Source of the DNA: Streptomyces physcomitrii
GTDB taxonomy: Bacteria > Actinomycetota > Actinomycetes > Streptomycetales > Streptomycetaceae
NCBI RefSeq assembly: GCF_012273655.1
Contig: NZ_JAAWWP010000003.1
Coordinates: forward strand, 1 to 64,000
Reading direction: 5' to 3'
Length of the DNA stretch: 64,000 nucleotides
Shown in pieces: positions 45,528 through 53,633 of the stretch. The notes under the pieces are model-generated. The model searched no databases. It was not told the DNA's origin and saw nothing but the letters and a program-made list of their open reading frames with translations. Each line of letters starts with the position of its first letter. The first letter of the stretch is position 1. A program made the position numbers and the translations under genes.

Positions 45528-47632
45528 CCGCCCCGCACCGGGAGGCTCCGGCGTCACCCGAAGCCGACGGCGCCGAGGCTGCCTCGGCGCCCACTCCGGC
45601 GGGTGCCCCCGCGGCGCCGGCCGTGTCGGCAGTCCCGGCTGTCCCGGCCGTCCCGACACCCCCAACTCGCCCTCCCCACCACCCTGTTGACCGCATCCCC
45701 TTCCCCGTCGTCGACGAGATCTCCCGCCACTGCCTGGACCCGGACGAACCGGAGACCGTGCACATCGAGGTGCACCTGCCGGGCCGCCTGGAACCGGAGC
45801 GGCTGCGCGCGGCCTTCGCCGAGGCCCTGCGCCGCCACCCGCGGATCCTGATGCGCCAGGCGCCGGGCCCCTGGTACCGGCGCCGCCACTACTGGGAACT
45901 GACCGGCGAACCCGACGTCGACCCGGTCGAGTTCACCGCCGCCGCATCCGGAGCCCTGGACCGCGCCCGCACCCGGACCCTGTCCGACGCCCCCTCGCTG
46001 GGCGCTTCACCACCGGTACGCCTGGAGGTCGTACAGGGGCCGTGGGAGGAAACCGGGGAGGAGCACCACGCGCTTCCAGCGGGGGCGGAGGCGAGTATCA
46101 CCCTCCCGGAGAAGACAGGACCAGGCGCCACGCTTCCGAAGGCCACCGGACCGGGCATCACCCTTCCGAGGGGCACCGGGCCGGGCACCGCCCCTCCGAA
46201 GGGGATCGGACCAGGTATCGCGCCTCCGCAGGAGACCGGACCGGGCGCCACCCCTCCGAGGGACACCGGGCCGGGCACCGCCCCTCCGAAGGAGACCGGA
46301 CCAGGCATCGCGCCTCCGCAGGAGACCGGACCGGGCGCCACCCCTCCGAGGGACACCGGGCCGGGCACCGCCCCTCCGAAGGAGACCGGACCAGGCATCG
46401 CGCCTCCGCAGGAGACCGGACCGGGCGCCACCCCTCGGAAGGACACCGGACCGGGCACCGCCCCTCCGGAGCGGACAGGCCCGGGCGTTCGCGTTGCCGC
46501 AAGTCCCGTACGGAGCAAGGGAGTTGACGGACCCGCGCCGCCGCCCTCCGGTGCCGCCCTCGTCCTCACCGTGCACCACACCGCGCTGGACGGGCCCGCC
46601 TGCCTGCGGGTGCTTGCGACCGCCGCAGAGATCTACCGGGGCGCGGCGGACCCCGCGCCCGCCGCACCGCCCGCCCGCGCGAGCGCCCCGGAGCCGGGAC
46701 CTCTGCCGCCCGCCCCGTCCCGGTGGGCCCGCCCCGCGCGCATCCGCCGCGGCAGGCCGGACCCGGCGCCCGGCAACGGCCTCCTCCTCGCCGAGCTGCC
46801 GGTGCCCGGGCGACCGCGCGGCGCCCCGTACACCGTCAACGACCAGCTGCTCGTGGCCACCGCGCTGACGCTCGCCGAGTGGAACCGGGCCCATGGCGAC
46901 CGGCCCCGGCCGCTGCGCCTGACGATGCCGGTGGACGACCGGGACCGCGGCCCGGACATGCCGCTCGGGAACGGCACCCGGCTGGTCGAAGTGCCTTTCA
47001 CGGCAGCGGAGTTGGCGGCAGTACTGCCACCGGCGGCGCTCGGCGGCGAGGCCCTGGCATCCCTGCTCCGGAACACCGCCGCGCGTACCCGCGCGCTCAA
47101 GGCCCTGGACCGCCCGCAGCTCGGCCGGGGCGCCGCCCTGGTGGCCGCGCCCTGTGCGCCGGTGGCCTGGCGGGGCGCGCTGACCCGGGCGCTGCGCCGG
47201 GCCGCGGGGCCCTGGACCTCGACGAGCCTGCTCAGCAACATCGGCCGCGTCCCGTACCCGCTCGACTTCGGCCCGGCGGGGGCCGCCCGGGCGGTCTGGT
47301 TCTCGGCACCGGCCCGGGTGCCGCGCGGGCTGACCGTGACCACCGCCTCCACGGCGGGACGGCTCCACCTCGCCCTGCGCTGGTCCACCTCGCTGCTCGG
47401 CCCCGGGGACGGCCGCGCCCTGCTCGACCGCTTCACCCACTTCCTCGACGCCACGGCCACCTACGGCCCGGCCCCGGCCCCGGCCCCGGAGAGCAGAGGC
47501 GGCGAGGCGGGCGCCACGGCAGCCGGATGCCGACCAGCCCCACCCGAAGCAACCGAAGCAACCAATCCAACTCCAGCAACCCCAGCAACCGAAGACCGAC
47601 GACCCGAGGGCAGCGAACAGGAGCCGCGATGA
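45524..47632 (+). CDS. Condensation-domain-fold acyltransferase interrupted by a decapeptide repeat
   Basis: A 702-residue protein. After a Pro/Ala tail, residues about 55-145 look like the first part of an NRPS-condensation or wax-ester-synthase-like acyltransferase (HIEVHLPGRLEPERLRAAFAEALRRHPRILMR). The conserved HHTALDG of this fold (HHxxxDG) comes only at about 350-356. Between them is a long insert whose core is 12 full TGPG-type decapeptide units. Downstream, RLTMPVDDRDRG and TSLLSNIGRVPYPLDFG continue the fold. The role is probably acylation of a glycan or lipid in this operon. There is no carrier-protein or adenylation domain. It overlaps both neighbours by ATGA. Confidence 0.8.
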   Translation: MTAPHREAPASPEADGAEAASAPTPAGAPAAPAVSAVPAVPAVPTPPTRPPHHPVDRIPFPVVDEISRHCLDPDEPETVHIEVHLPGRLEPERLRAAFAEALRRHPRILMRQAPGPWYRRRHYWELTGEPDVDPVEFTAAASGALDRARTRTLSDAPSLGASPPVRLEVVQGPWEETGEEHHALPAGAEASITLPEKTGPGATLPKATGPGITLPRGTGPGTAPPKGIGPGIAPPQETGPGATPPRDTGPGTAPPKETGPGIAPPQETGPGATPPRDTGPGTAPPKETGPGIAPPQETGPGATPRKDTGPGTAPPERTGPGVRVAASPVRSKGVDGPAPPPSGAALVLTVHHTALDGPACLRVLATAAEIYRGAADPAPAAPPARASAPEPGPLPPAPSRWARPARIRRGRPDPAPGNGLLLAELPVPGRPRGAPYTVNDQLLVATALTLAEWNRAHGDRPRPLRLTMPVDDRDRGPDMPLGNGTRLVEVPFTAAELAAVLPPAALGGEALASLLRNTAARTRALKALDRPQLGRGAALVAAPCAPVAWRGALTRALRRAAGPWTSTSLLSNIGRVPYPLDFGPAGAARAVWFSAPARVPRGLTVTTASTAGRLHLALRWSTSLLGPGDGRALLDRFTHFLDATATYGPAPAPAPESRGGEAGATAAGCRPAPPEATEATNPTPATPATEDRRPEGSEQEPR
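46115..46483 (+). repeat. In-frame 30-bp tandem repeats encoding TGPGxxPPxx decapeptides
   Basis: Twelve complete 30-bp units plus a partial one encode variants of TGPG(A/I/T)(A/T)PP(K/Q/R)(E/D). Units 4-12 show a higher-order 90-bp period (three unit types in rotation, nearly identical at DNA level), so the array grew by recent block duplication. It lies within the acyltransferase gene before the HHxxxDG motif. Confidence 0.95.
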
Positions 47633-48378
47633 GCAGCACCGCACGGACCGAGCCGCGCCCCCGCCCGTCCGGACTGCGCGACTTCTACGAGAACCCCTCG
47701 GTCCCCGTCGCCTCCGGTGACGCCCGCAGCCTGCGGCAGGCGCGGATGCTGGCCGCCGCGCTCGGCCCGGCCTCGGCGGGCGCCGCGACCGTGCTCGACG
47801 TCGGCTGCGGGGACGGCACCGCGGCCCGGGCCGCCGCCCCGCTGCTCGCCGGTCACCGGATCATCGGCGTCGACTGGTCGCAGGACGCGCTGCGCCGCGC
47901 GCGCCGCCGGCTGCCGTATGTGGTCCGCGCTGACATCGGCGGCGGAGGGCTGCCGTTCGCCTCCGGCAGCGTGGACGCGGTGCTCTTCAGCGAGGTGATC
48001 GAGCACCTGGTGGACCCGGACAGCGCCCTGGACGAACTGCGCCGGGTGCTGCGCCCGGGCGGCCATCTGATGCTCTCCACCCCGAATCTGGCGGCCTGGT
48101 ACAACCGCGCCCTGCTGCTCGCGGGCGTCCAGCCGGTGTTCTCCGAGGTCAGCCTGCGCGGCATCTACGGCAGGCCGGGCTCGGAGGTGGTCGGCCACCT
48201 GCGCCTGGCCACCGCCCGCGCCCTCGCCGAGCTGGTGCGGGCCCGCGGCTTCGAGGTGGTACGGGTGGCGGGCGCGCCCTTCCACGGGGTGCCGCGCCCG
48301 CTGCGCGCCCTGGACCGGCTCGCCTGCGCGCGGCCCTCGCTCGCCTCCCTCCTGCTGCTGCACGCCCGAAGGACCTGA
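47629..48378 (+). CDS. Class I SAM-dependent methyltransferase (Methyltransf_11-like)
   Basis: A 249-residue protein: motif I VLDVGCGDGTAARAA (about 55-69), motif II around IIGVDWSQDALRRA, and the post-motif segment AVLFSEVIEHLVDPDSALDELRRVLRPGGHLMLSTPN (about 120-156). This is the common sugar or lipid O-methyltransferase type in surface-polysaccharide clusters. ATGA overlap with the preceding gene; 4 bp to the next. Confidence 0.88.
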   Translation: MSSTARTEPRPRPSGLRDFYENPSVPVASGDARSLRQARMLAAALGPASAGAATVLDVGCGDGTAARAAAPLLAGHRIIGVDWSQDALRRARRRLPYVVRADIGGGGLPFASGSVDAVLFSEVIEHLVDPDSALDELRRVLRPGGHLMLSTPNLAAWYNRALLLAGVQPVFSEVSLRGIYGRPGSEVVGHLRLATARALAELVRARGFEVVRVAGAPFHGVPRPLRALDRLACARPSLASLLLLHARRT

Positions 48379-48382
48379 GGGC

Positions 48383-49504
48383 ATGTGGTGGGGAGTGGCC
48401 GCGGCCCTGCTTGCCAACGCCCTCTACAGCACCGGCTTCGTCCTGGAGAAGCGCGCGCTGAGCCGGCTGCCCGCCGTGAGCGTGCGCCAACCGGCCCGCC
48501 TGGTACGGCTGTTGCTCGGCAGCCCGCTGTGGTTCTGCGGCGCGCTCGCCCTCGGTGCCGGGTTCGCGGCGCAGCTGGTGGTGTACCGGACGCTGCCGAT
48601 CGCCGCGGCCCAGGGCATCTTCGTCTCCGGGCTCGTCCTGCTGCTGCTGATGTCCACCGTGCTGCTCGGCGAACAGCCCTCCGGCCGGGAGCGGTACGCC
48701 AGCGGCTTCATCCTGCTCGCCCTGCTGATGGTGGTGCTCTCCCTCGGCGAGGGCGGCGAGCAGCCGGGCGGCGAGGCCCCCGCCGCCCTCGTCCTCCTGG
48801 TCAGCCTGCCCGCGCTCGCCACCGGGCTGCTGCTCTTCGCCGCCGCCGAACGCCGCGCGCACCGGCGCCACCGGCTGCCCACCACCGGTATCGCCTACGG
48901 GGTGGCCGTCGGCCTGCTCTACGGGGTGAGTTCGCTGGCCATCAAGGGCGTCTCGGGCCACCTCCCCGCGCTGGCCGGGCGCCCGGTGCCCGCGGCGCTC
49001 GCGCTGCTCGCCACCCCGTACCCGTATCTGCTCCTGTGCACCGGCTGCTGCGGTCTGGTGCTCTCGCAGGCCGCGCTCCAGCGCTGCCGGGCCTCGCTGC
49101 TCGTACCGGTGTGCACCACGGTGACCTCGGTGTTCACCGCGGTGCTCGGCACCCTGGCCTTCGGCGAGGCACTGCCCGCCGCGCCCCTCCCCCTGGCCCT
49201 GCGCCTCGGCGGTTCGCTCCTCGCCGTCCTGGTGCTCCTGGCCCTGCCCGCGCACGACCCCAGCCCGGATCCACGGGCACCCGCCAAGTCCCCTTCCACG
49301 GCTTCGAGTCACGGCTCCCCGCACCCCGACCCACCGCTCCCGCACGGCTCCCAGCCCGCCGTACGCCCCCTGTCCCGGGCCCGCACCCTCAGCGCAAGCC
49401 AGCCGCCGTCCCGGACCACCAACTGGAGTCAGCAGCACGGCACTTCGCCTGCCCGAGGGCCCCACCCCGCAGCACACCCGCCCACCCGCCAGGAGCAGCC
49501 ATGA
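48383..49504 (+). CDS. EamA/DMT-superfamily-like membrane protein
   Basis: A 373-residue protein with about ten membrane helices in residues 1-290 arranged as two EamA-like halves (first: NALYSTGFVLEKRAL and IAAAQGIFVSGLVLLLL; second: GIAYGVAVGLLYGVSSLAIKGV). A long Pro/Ser/His-rich cytoplasmic tail (about 292-373) follows. DMT proteins export small metabolites, and related proteins flip lipid-linked sugars such as undecaprenyl-phosphate-aminoarabinose. In this operon a glycolipid flippase role is plausible but inferred. The stop overlaps the next start (ATGA). Confidence 0.82.
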   Translation: MWWGVAAALLANALYSTGFVLEKRALSRLPAVSVRQPARLVRLLLGSPLWFCGALALGAGFAAQLVVYRTLPIAAAQGIFVSGLVLLLLMSTVLLGEQPSGRERYASGFILLALLMVVLSLGEGGEQPGGEAPAALVLLVSLPALATGLLLFAAAERRAHRRHRLPTTGIAYGVAVGLLYGVSSLAIKGVSGHLPALAGRPVPAALALLATPYPYLLLCTGCCGLVLSQAALQRCRASLLVPVCTTVTSVFTAVLGTLAFGEALPAAPLPLALRLGGSLLAVLVLLALPAHDPSPDPRAPAKSPSTASSHGSPHPDPPLPHGSQPAVRPLSRARTLSASQPPSRTTNWSQQHGTSPARGPHPAAHPPTRQEQP

Positions 49505-49788
49505 CCACGCCCCGCACCCCCGAACCGCCCAACTCCGCTCCTCCTCAGCTGAGTTCGGACGACCCGCTGCTCCTCCTGCTCGCCTGCCCCCTCGACAAGG
49601 GCCCCCTGCACCTGCTGACCCCCACGCCCGGCGCCCCCGACCCGCTCGTACCGGAGCAGGCCCTGTACAACCCCCGGCTGCGCAGGCGCTATCCGGTGCG
49701 GGACGGGGTGCCGCATCTGCTGCCCGCCGCCGGTGAGCAGGTCGGCGCCGAGGAGCACGCGCGCCTCCTGGGGCGGATCGCCCCGTGA
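49501..49788 (+). CDS. Trm112-like small protein
   Basis: A 95-residue protein of the Trm112/YcaR fold: LLACPLDKGPLHLL followed by YNPRLRRRYPVRDGVPHLLP. The typical zinc-binding cysteines are reduced to one (Cys in ACPLDKG), so zinc binding is probably lost. Trm112 proteins activate or stabilise partner methyltransferases. This operon encodes three of them, which makes a chaperone-like role for one of these a good guess. Coupled by ATGA before and GTGA after. Confidence 0.8.
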   Translation: MTTPRTPEPPNSAPPQLSSDDPLLLLLACPLDKGPLHLLTPTPGAPDPLVPEQALYNPRLRRRYPVRDGVPHLLPAAGEQVGAEEHARLLGRIAP

Positions 49789-50558
49789 CCCTCGCCGCGC
49801 GGCTCGCCCCGCACCTGCCCGGCCCCCTGGTCGCCCGCGCGGCCCGGCTGGTCTATCCGCGCTTCGAGCCGGAACTCGCCCGCCTCGCCGAGATGTGCCC
49901 CGCGGACTGCGGCACCGCCGTGGACGTCGGCGGCTGGTACGGCCCCTGGACGCACCGCCTGGCCCGCACCGCCCGGCGGGTGGTCACCGTCGAGCCCGTA
50001 CCGCATCTGGCGCGGCTGCTCGCGGCGACGACCCCGGCGCATGTCCGGGTGCACCAGGCCGCGGCGGGCGAACGGGCGGGCGCGGCCCGGCTGTGGCTGC
50101 CACCGGGCGACCGCGGCGACCGGGGCATCGCCTCCCTGGTGCGCGGACGGGTGCACGCCCGCGCCGTCGACGTCACCTGCCTCACCCTGGACGGACTCGG
50201 CCTGCACGAGGTCGGCTTCATCAAGATCGACGTGGACGGCGGCGAACTCGCCGTCCTGCGCGGCGCCCGCCGCCTGCTCGCCCGCGACCGCCCCGCCCTC
50301 TTCATCGAACTGGAGCACCGCATCAACCCGGTCGCCCCCGTCCTCGCCCTCCTCGACGAACTCGGCTACCACGGCTGGGTACTGCCCGGCCCGCACTGGC
50401 TCCCGCTCGCGGAGTTCGACCTCGCCGCCCACCAGTCCCGTACCGCGCATGTCGCGGGGCGGGGCCTGCTGCGCCGCGTCCTGCCCGCGGGCGCCGGCCC
50501 GCGCTACGTCAACTCGGTGCTCTTCCTTGCCGGTTCACGGCGTCCGGGGCCGCTCTGA
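49785..50558 (+). CDS. FkbM-family methyltransferase (last gene of glycan operon)
   Basis: A 257-residue protein with SAM motif TAVDVGGWYGPWTHRLA (about 44-60) and the FkbM hallmark VGFIKIDVDGGELAVLRGARRLL (about 143-165) followed by PALFIELEHR. FkbM enzymes methylate hydroxyl groups on sugars or polyketides. GTGA overlap with the Trm112-like gene, which supports a functional pair. The operon ends with the hairpin at 50670-50708. Confidence 0.88.
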   Translation: MTLAARLAPHLPGPLVARAARLVYPRFEPELARLAEMCPADCGTAVDVGGWYGPWTHRLARTARRVVTVEPVPHLARLLAATTPAHVRVHQAAAGERAGAARLWLPPGDRGDRGIASLVRGRVHARAVDVTCLTLDGLGLHEVGFIKIDVDGGELAVLRGARRLLARDRPALFIELEHRINPVAPVLALLDELGYHGWVLPGPHWLPLAEFDLAAHQSRTAHVAGRGLLRRVLPAGAGPRYVNSVLFLAGSRRPGPL

Positions 50559-50669
50559 GGCGGGTGCGCGCGGCGCCCGTACGTCCGTACCCGTACCCGT
50601 ACCCGACGCCCGTAGGTCCGGATGCGGCGGCCGGTGGCAGGCGGTGGCCGGCGGGCCGTACATGCCGAA

Positions 50670-50708
50670 GGCCCGCAGCAGGGGGAGTGCGTACCCCTGC
50701 TGCGGGCC
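50670..50708. terminator. Bidirectional hairpin terminator
   Basis: A perfect 15-bp stem GGCCCGCAGCAGGGG/CCCCTGCTGCGGGCC with a 9-nt loop lies between the convergent FkbM gene and the SH3-like gene. It can serve both. Confidence 0.85.
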
Positions 50709-50752
50709 CGTTCGGCGGGGGCCGAGCGCTCGGCCCCCGGCGTCCGGAGTGC

Positions 50753-51184
50753 TCAGCCCATGGCCCGCGGCATCTGGCGGACCTTGCTGCGCAGGACGTC
50801 CTTGCAGTACTTGACGTAGCCCGTGTTGGCCGCGTACTTGGCCGAGATCCACGGCTGGCTCTTGTCCCGCACCAGGTACCAGATGTCGTTGCCGGCGATG
50901 TTCTGGGCACGCACCTTGCAGACCACCCCGACCTGGGCGCGGTAGGGCAGGAAGCCCCGCACCGAGGAGTCGGTGGACGGGAACTGGCGCTTGTTCAGGC
51001 CCGCCTTGGTGGTGACGGTGGCGTACGGCTTCGCCGGTGCCATGACCGCCTGCTCCCCGGAAGGACCGGCGGCCTGGGCGGTCGCGCCGATACCCGCGGT
51101 CGCCCCGAAGACCATGGCCGACACCAGGCCTCCTGCCGCGGCGAGCCGGGCACCGCGCGCCGCGATTGTGGCGACTGAATTCAT
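50753..51184 (-). CDS. Secreted SH3-like protein
   Basis: A 143-residue protein. The signal peptide covers about residues 1-37 (SVATIAARGARLAAAGGLVSAMVFG, cleavage near AQA-A). The mature part has an SH3-like beta pattern (AGLNKRQFPSTDSSVRGFLPYRAQVGVVCKV then IWYLVRDKSQPWISAKY) with two cysteines that may form a disulphide. Such domains bind cell-wall peptides. AAGGAG precedes the ATG at 51184. No catalytic domain is attached, so it may be a wall-binding or competing factor. Confidence 0.85.
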   Translation of the reverse strand: MNSVATIAARGARLAAAGGLVSAMVFGATAGIGATAQAAGPSGEQAVMAPAKPYATVTTKAGLNKRQFPSTDSSVRGFLPYRAQVGVVCKVRAQNIAGNDIWYLVRDKSQPWISAKYAANTGYVKYCKDVLRSKVRQMPRAMG

Positions 51185-51427
51185 GAAGGTCTCCTTCTGC
51201 TCACAGATACGACGTAAATGGGACATTAGGCTGAGCGGAGACCGGATCACCGCCGATCGCTCCCGACGCGCGCCCGGATCACGCGACCGGCCCCCCGTAC
51301 CCGCCAACTGGCCCCGCCCGCAGCCCTGGCACCGCTCCCTGAGCGGGCGCGCGGAGCAGGTGGAGCGGGCGGAGCGAGTGCAGCGGGCGGACCTACAGCG
51401 GACCGGTCACCGATCGGCGGGCCTCCC

Positions 51428-52099
51428 TCACTCCACCGTCGCCTCGAACATCGCCGTACAGCCGCGCACGGTCACCGTGTAGTCGGCGAACCGGCTGCTC
51501 AGCTGCGCGTGCAGGGCATCGAGGCTGTCCTCGGCGTTGTGGAAGGAACCGCGCCGGTTGAGCAGCCACAGCAGCGCCCGGGCCCGCCGCGGCACCGGCA
51601 CCCCCCGGCTGAGCACCGTGCTGCCGAAGAGCCTCCCCCCGGGGCGCACGCAGGCGGCGGCGTGCCCGAGGGCGGCCCCCTTGGCGGCGAGGTCGCCCGG
51701 CACGCAGTGCAGCATCAGGTTCAGCGCCGCCGAGTCGAAGGAGGCGGCGGGCAGCGGGAAGGGTTCGAGGACGGTGCCCCGGGCGGTGGCGACCTCGTAC
51801 CGGTCGAGCCGTTTCGCCGTATAGGCAAGGCAGTTCGGGTTCAGATCGAACAGGGTCACCGCCCGCGGCCCGTCGGCGCCCCGGCACCGGTCGAGCAGAT
51901 AACCGCTGCCCACCCCGATGTCCAGGTGCCGGGCGCCGATGTTGCGCCCGTACAGCGCGAGCAGTTCGGGCCGTGGGCAGCCCCAGAACATCCGGCAGGT
52001 GGTGGCCACCGTCGCGTCGTAGGCCCGCAGGGTCCAGGGGTTGTAGTCGGCAAGATTGACACGAACGGCCGCGGCCGCGCGCACGGGAGCCTCTGTCAC
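51428..52099 (-). CDS. Class I SAM-dependent methyltransferase
   Basis: A 223-residue protein with ARHLDIGVGSGYLLDRC (about 52-68) as SAM motif I, LFDLNPNCLAYTAKRL as motif II and FDSAALNLMLHCVPGDLAAKG as the motif III region. It matches small-molecule methyltransferases of unknown substrate. The GTG at 52099 is chosen because GGAAGGA lies upstream and the longer frame is Arg/Ala low-complexity. It stands alone between the SH3-like and DUF5954 genes. Confidence 0.82.
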   Translation of the reverse strand: MTEAPVRAAAAVRVNLADYNPWTLRAYDATVATTCRMFWGCPRPELLALYGRNIGARHLDIGVGSGYLLDRCRGADGPRAVTLFDLNPNCLAYTAKRLDRYEVATARGTVLEPFPLPAASFDSAALNLMLHCVPGDLAAKGAALGHAAACVRPGGRLFGSTVLSRGVPVPRRARALLWLLNRRGSFHNAEDSLDALHAQLSSRFADYTVTVRGCTAMFEATVE

Positions 52100-52312
52100 G
52101 CCATCGCTTCCTTCCACCTCGTCCTCCGCGACCCCTGCGGACTGCCGCGTCCTCCGCGTTCGCCGCGCCCGCCGCGTTCTCCGCGGACATGACGCCCGAC
52201 GCCCGTCCGGCGCGGCCCGGAGGACGGGCCGCGCCGAACGGGCGGACAGCGCGCAGACGGTCACCTCACTCCGCACACATTCCCGGCGCCGGCACCGAAC
52301 CGACGCCTGGAT

Positions 52313-53449
52313 TCAGCCGCGTTTCCTGCTCCTCCTGCGCTCCAGGGCCGCCGCCCGGCGGGCCTCCTCCTGCTCCCAGAGGGCCTTCAACTCCAGGGCA
52401 CGCGCGTCGAGTTCGACCGGTACGTGGTTCATCTCGTCGTCCTCGTCCCACAGCCCCTGCTCCTTGAGCCGGCGATCGTGGATCTCCACCGGGGGCTCCG
52501 GGTCGAAGTCGCTGGGGCGCGGGCCCTCCGGACCGTCGGGGCCGATCCGGACGAGGCGTTCGACGCGGGTGATGCGGAACCGGCGCCCGTCCACGCTCAG
52601 GCTGTTGGCGCGCTTCTCGTCCAACTGGTCGGCCGCACGAGCGTATTCGGCCCGCTTCTCCTCCGAGAGCTTCAGGCTGAACGGCGCCATCACCCGCAGC
52701 CACCGGGCCAGCGCGTCACGCGCCTCCTGCGGAGTGCCGTTCGAGGAACCGGGGTTCTGCGCGATCCACCGCCCCTCCTGCCGCTCGGAGGTCATGAAGA
52801 CCGCCGGGAGCAGCACCCCACCGGGGCAGTTCTCGGCGGCCCGTACGGCGTCGTCGCGCACCTCGGGCGGATTGCCGGGCGAGGTCCCGATGAACTGCAC
52901 CAGGTCCAGCTTGAGGATGCTGTCGGACAGCCCGCTGGTGGTGTACGGGTCGACGACGAAGCCCTTGGTGCGGCGCGGCTGCCGGGAGCCCTCGCCGACC
53001 TCCGCCGGGTCGGGGTCGGAGGGGCGGGGAGGCTCGGGCCCGCTGCGGCCCATGCGGACGAACTTCGAGGCGCGCACGATCCGGAACCGCTCACCGCGGA
53101 CCCGGATCTCGTCCAGGGGCTCCCAGTCCAGCCGCACCGCGGCCGCCGTCCACGCCTTCTGCGCCTTCGCGTCCCCGGCCTCCTCGGCCGCCTTCGCCCA
53201 CATCCGGAACTGCGACCCGAGTGAGTCCCGGGCCCCCTGCGGCGCCTCCGTCCCCCACTCGGAGAGCTCCCAGCCGCCCGCGTCGCGCTCGGTCGCGTAG
53301 AAGAACTCCCCCAGGCCCACCCCCATCAGATCGGGGTACCTCTCCCGCGCCAGCCACGCCTCCTGATCGGCGAAGGCCGCGATGGGCCCCTCCTGCGGCG
53401 CCACCCGGAACGTGAGGTAGGCGGGCACCCTGTCTTCGTAACCGGTCAT
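52313..53449 (-). CDS. DUF5954 family protein
   Basis: A 378-residue protein resembling a Streptomyces-restricted family (DUF5954): start MTGYEDRVPAYLTFRVAPQE, then two internally similar segments each ending in a FRIVRASKFVRMGRSGPEPPRPSDPDP / FRITRVERLVRIGPDGPEGPRPSDFDP-like motif. This indicates an old duplication (about 125-152 and 275-302). The C-terminus is Glu/Arg-rich helix. Function unknown; no membrane span. GTG 53464 is an alternative start; neither has a strong ribosome site. Confidence 0.75.
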   Translation of the reverse strand: MTGYEDRVPAYLTFRVAPQEGPIAAFADQEAWLARERYPDLMGVGLGEFFYATERDAGGWELSEWGTEAPQGARDSLGSQFRMWAKAAEEAGDAKAQKAWTAAAVRLDWEPLDEIRVRGERFRIVRASKFVRMGRSGPEPPRPSDPDPAEVGEGSRQPRRTKGFVVDPYTTSGLSDSILKLDLVQFIGTSPGNPPEVRDDAVRAAENCPGGVLLPAVFMTSERQEGRWIAQNPGSSNGTPQEARDALARWLRVMAPFSLKLSEEKRAEYARAADQLDEKRANSLSVDGRRFRITRVERLVRIGPDGPEGPRPSDFDPEPPVEIHDRRLKEQGLWDEDDEMNHVPVELDARALELKALWEQEEARRAAALERRRSRKRG

Positions 53450-53633
53450 GTACCGAATGTGCACGATCCCGCCCGGACCTCGCTGCGGAACGGGGAAATC
53501 CGTCGCTCTGCGCGAGGGGGCGGGTCGGCTGGGTCACCGGCGGCAGGCGGTACCGGCCACGCATCCAGCCGGGACGACCGACCCCGACGCCGACGCCGCC
53601 CCGCCCTCCCCGGGGCTGCTCGGCATCCCCGGG

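Noticed and set aside
40827..45665. A 1612-residue open frame antisense to the AftD-like gene
   Set aside because: Gly/Ala/Arg-rich low complexity without motifs; it mirrors the real gene's G/C-biased third positions.
45524..47632. NRPS condensation domain of a nonribosomal peptide pathway
   Set aside because: There is no adenylation or carrier domain in the window, and the gene sits within a glycan operon; a stand-alone acyltransferase fits better.
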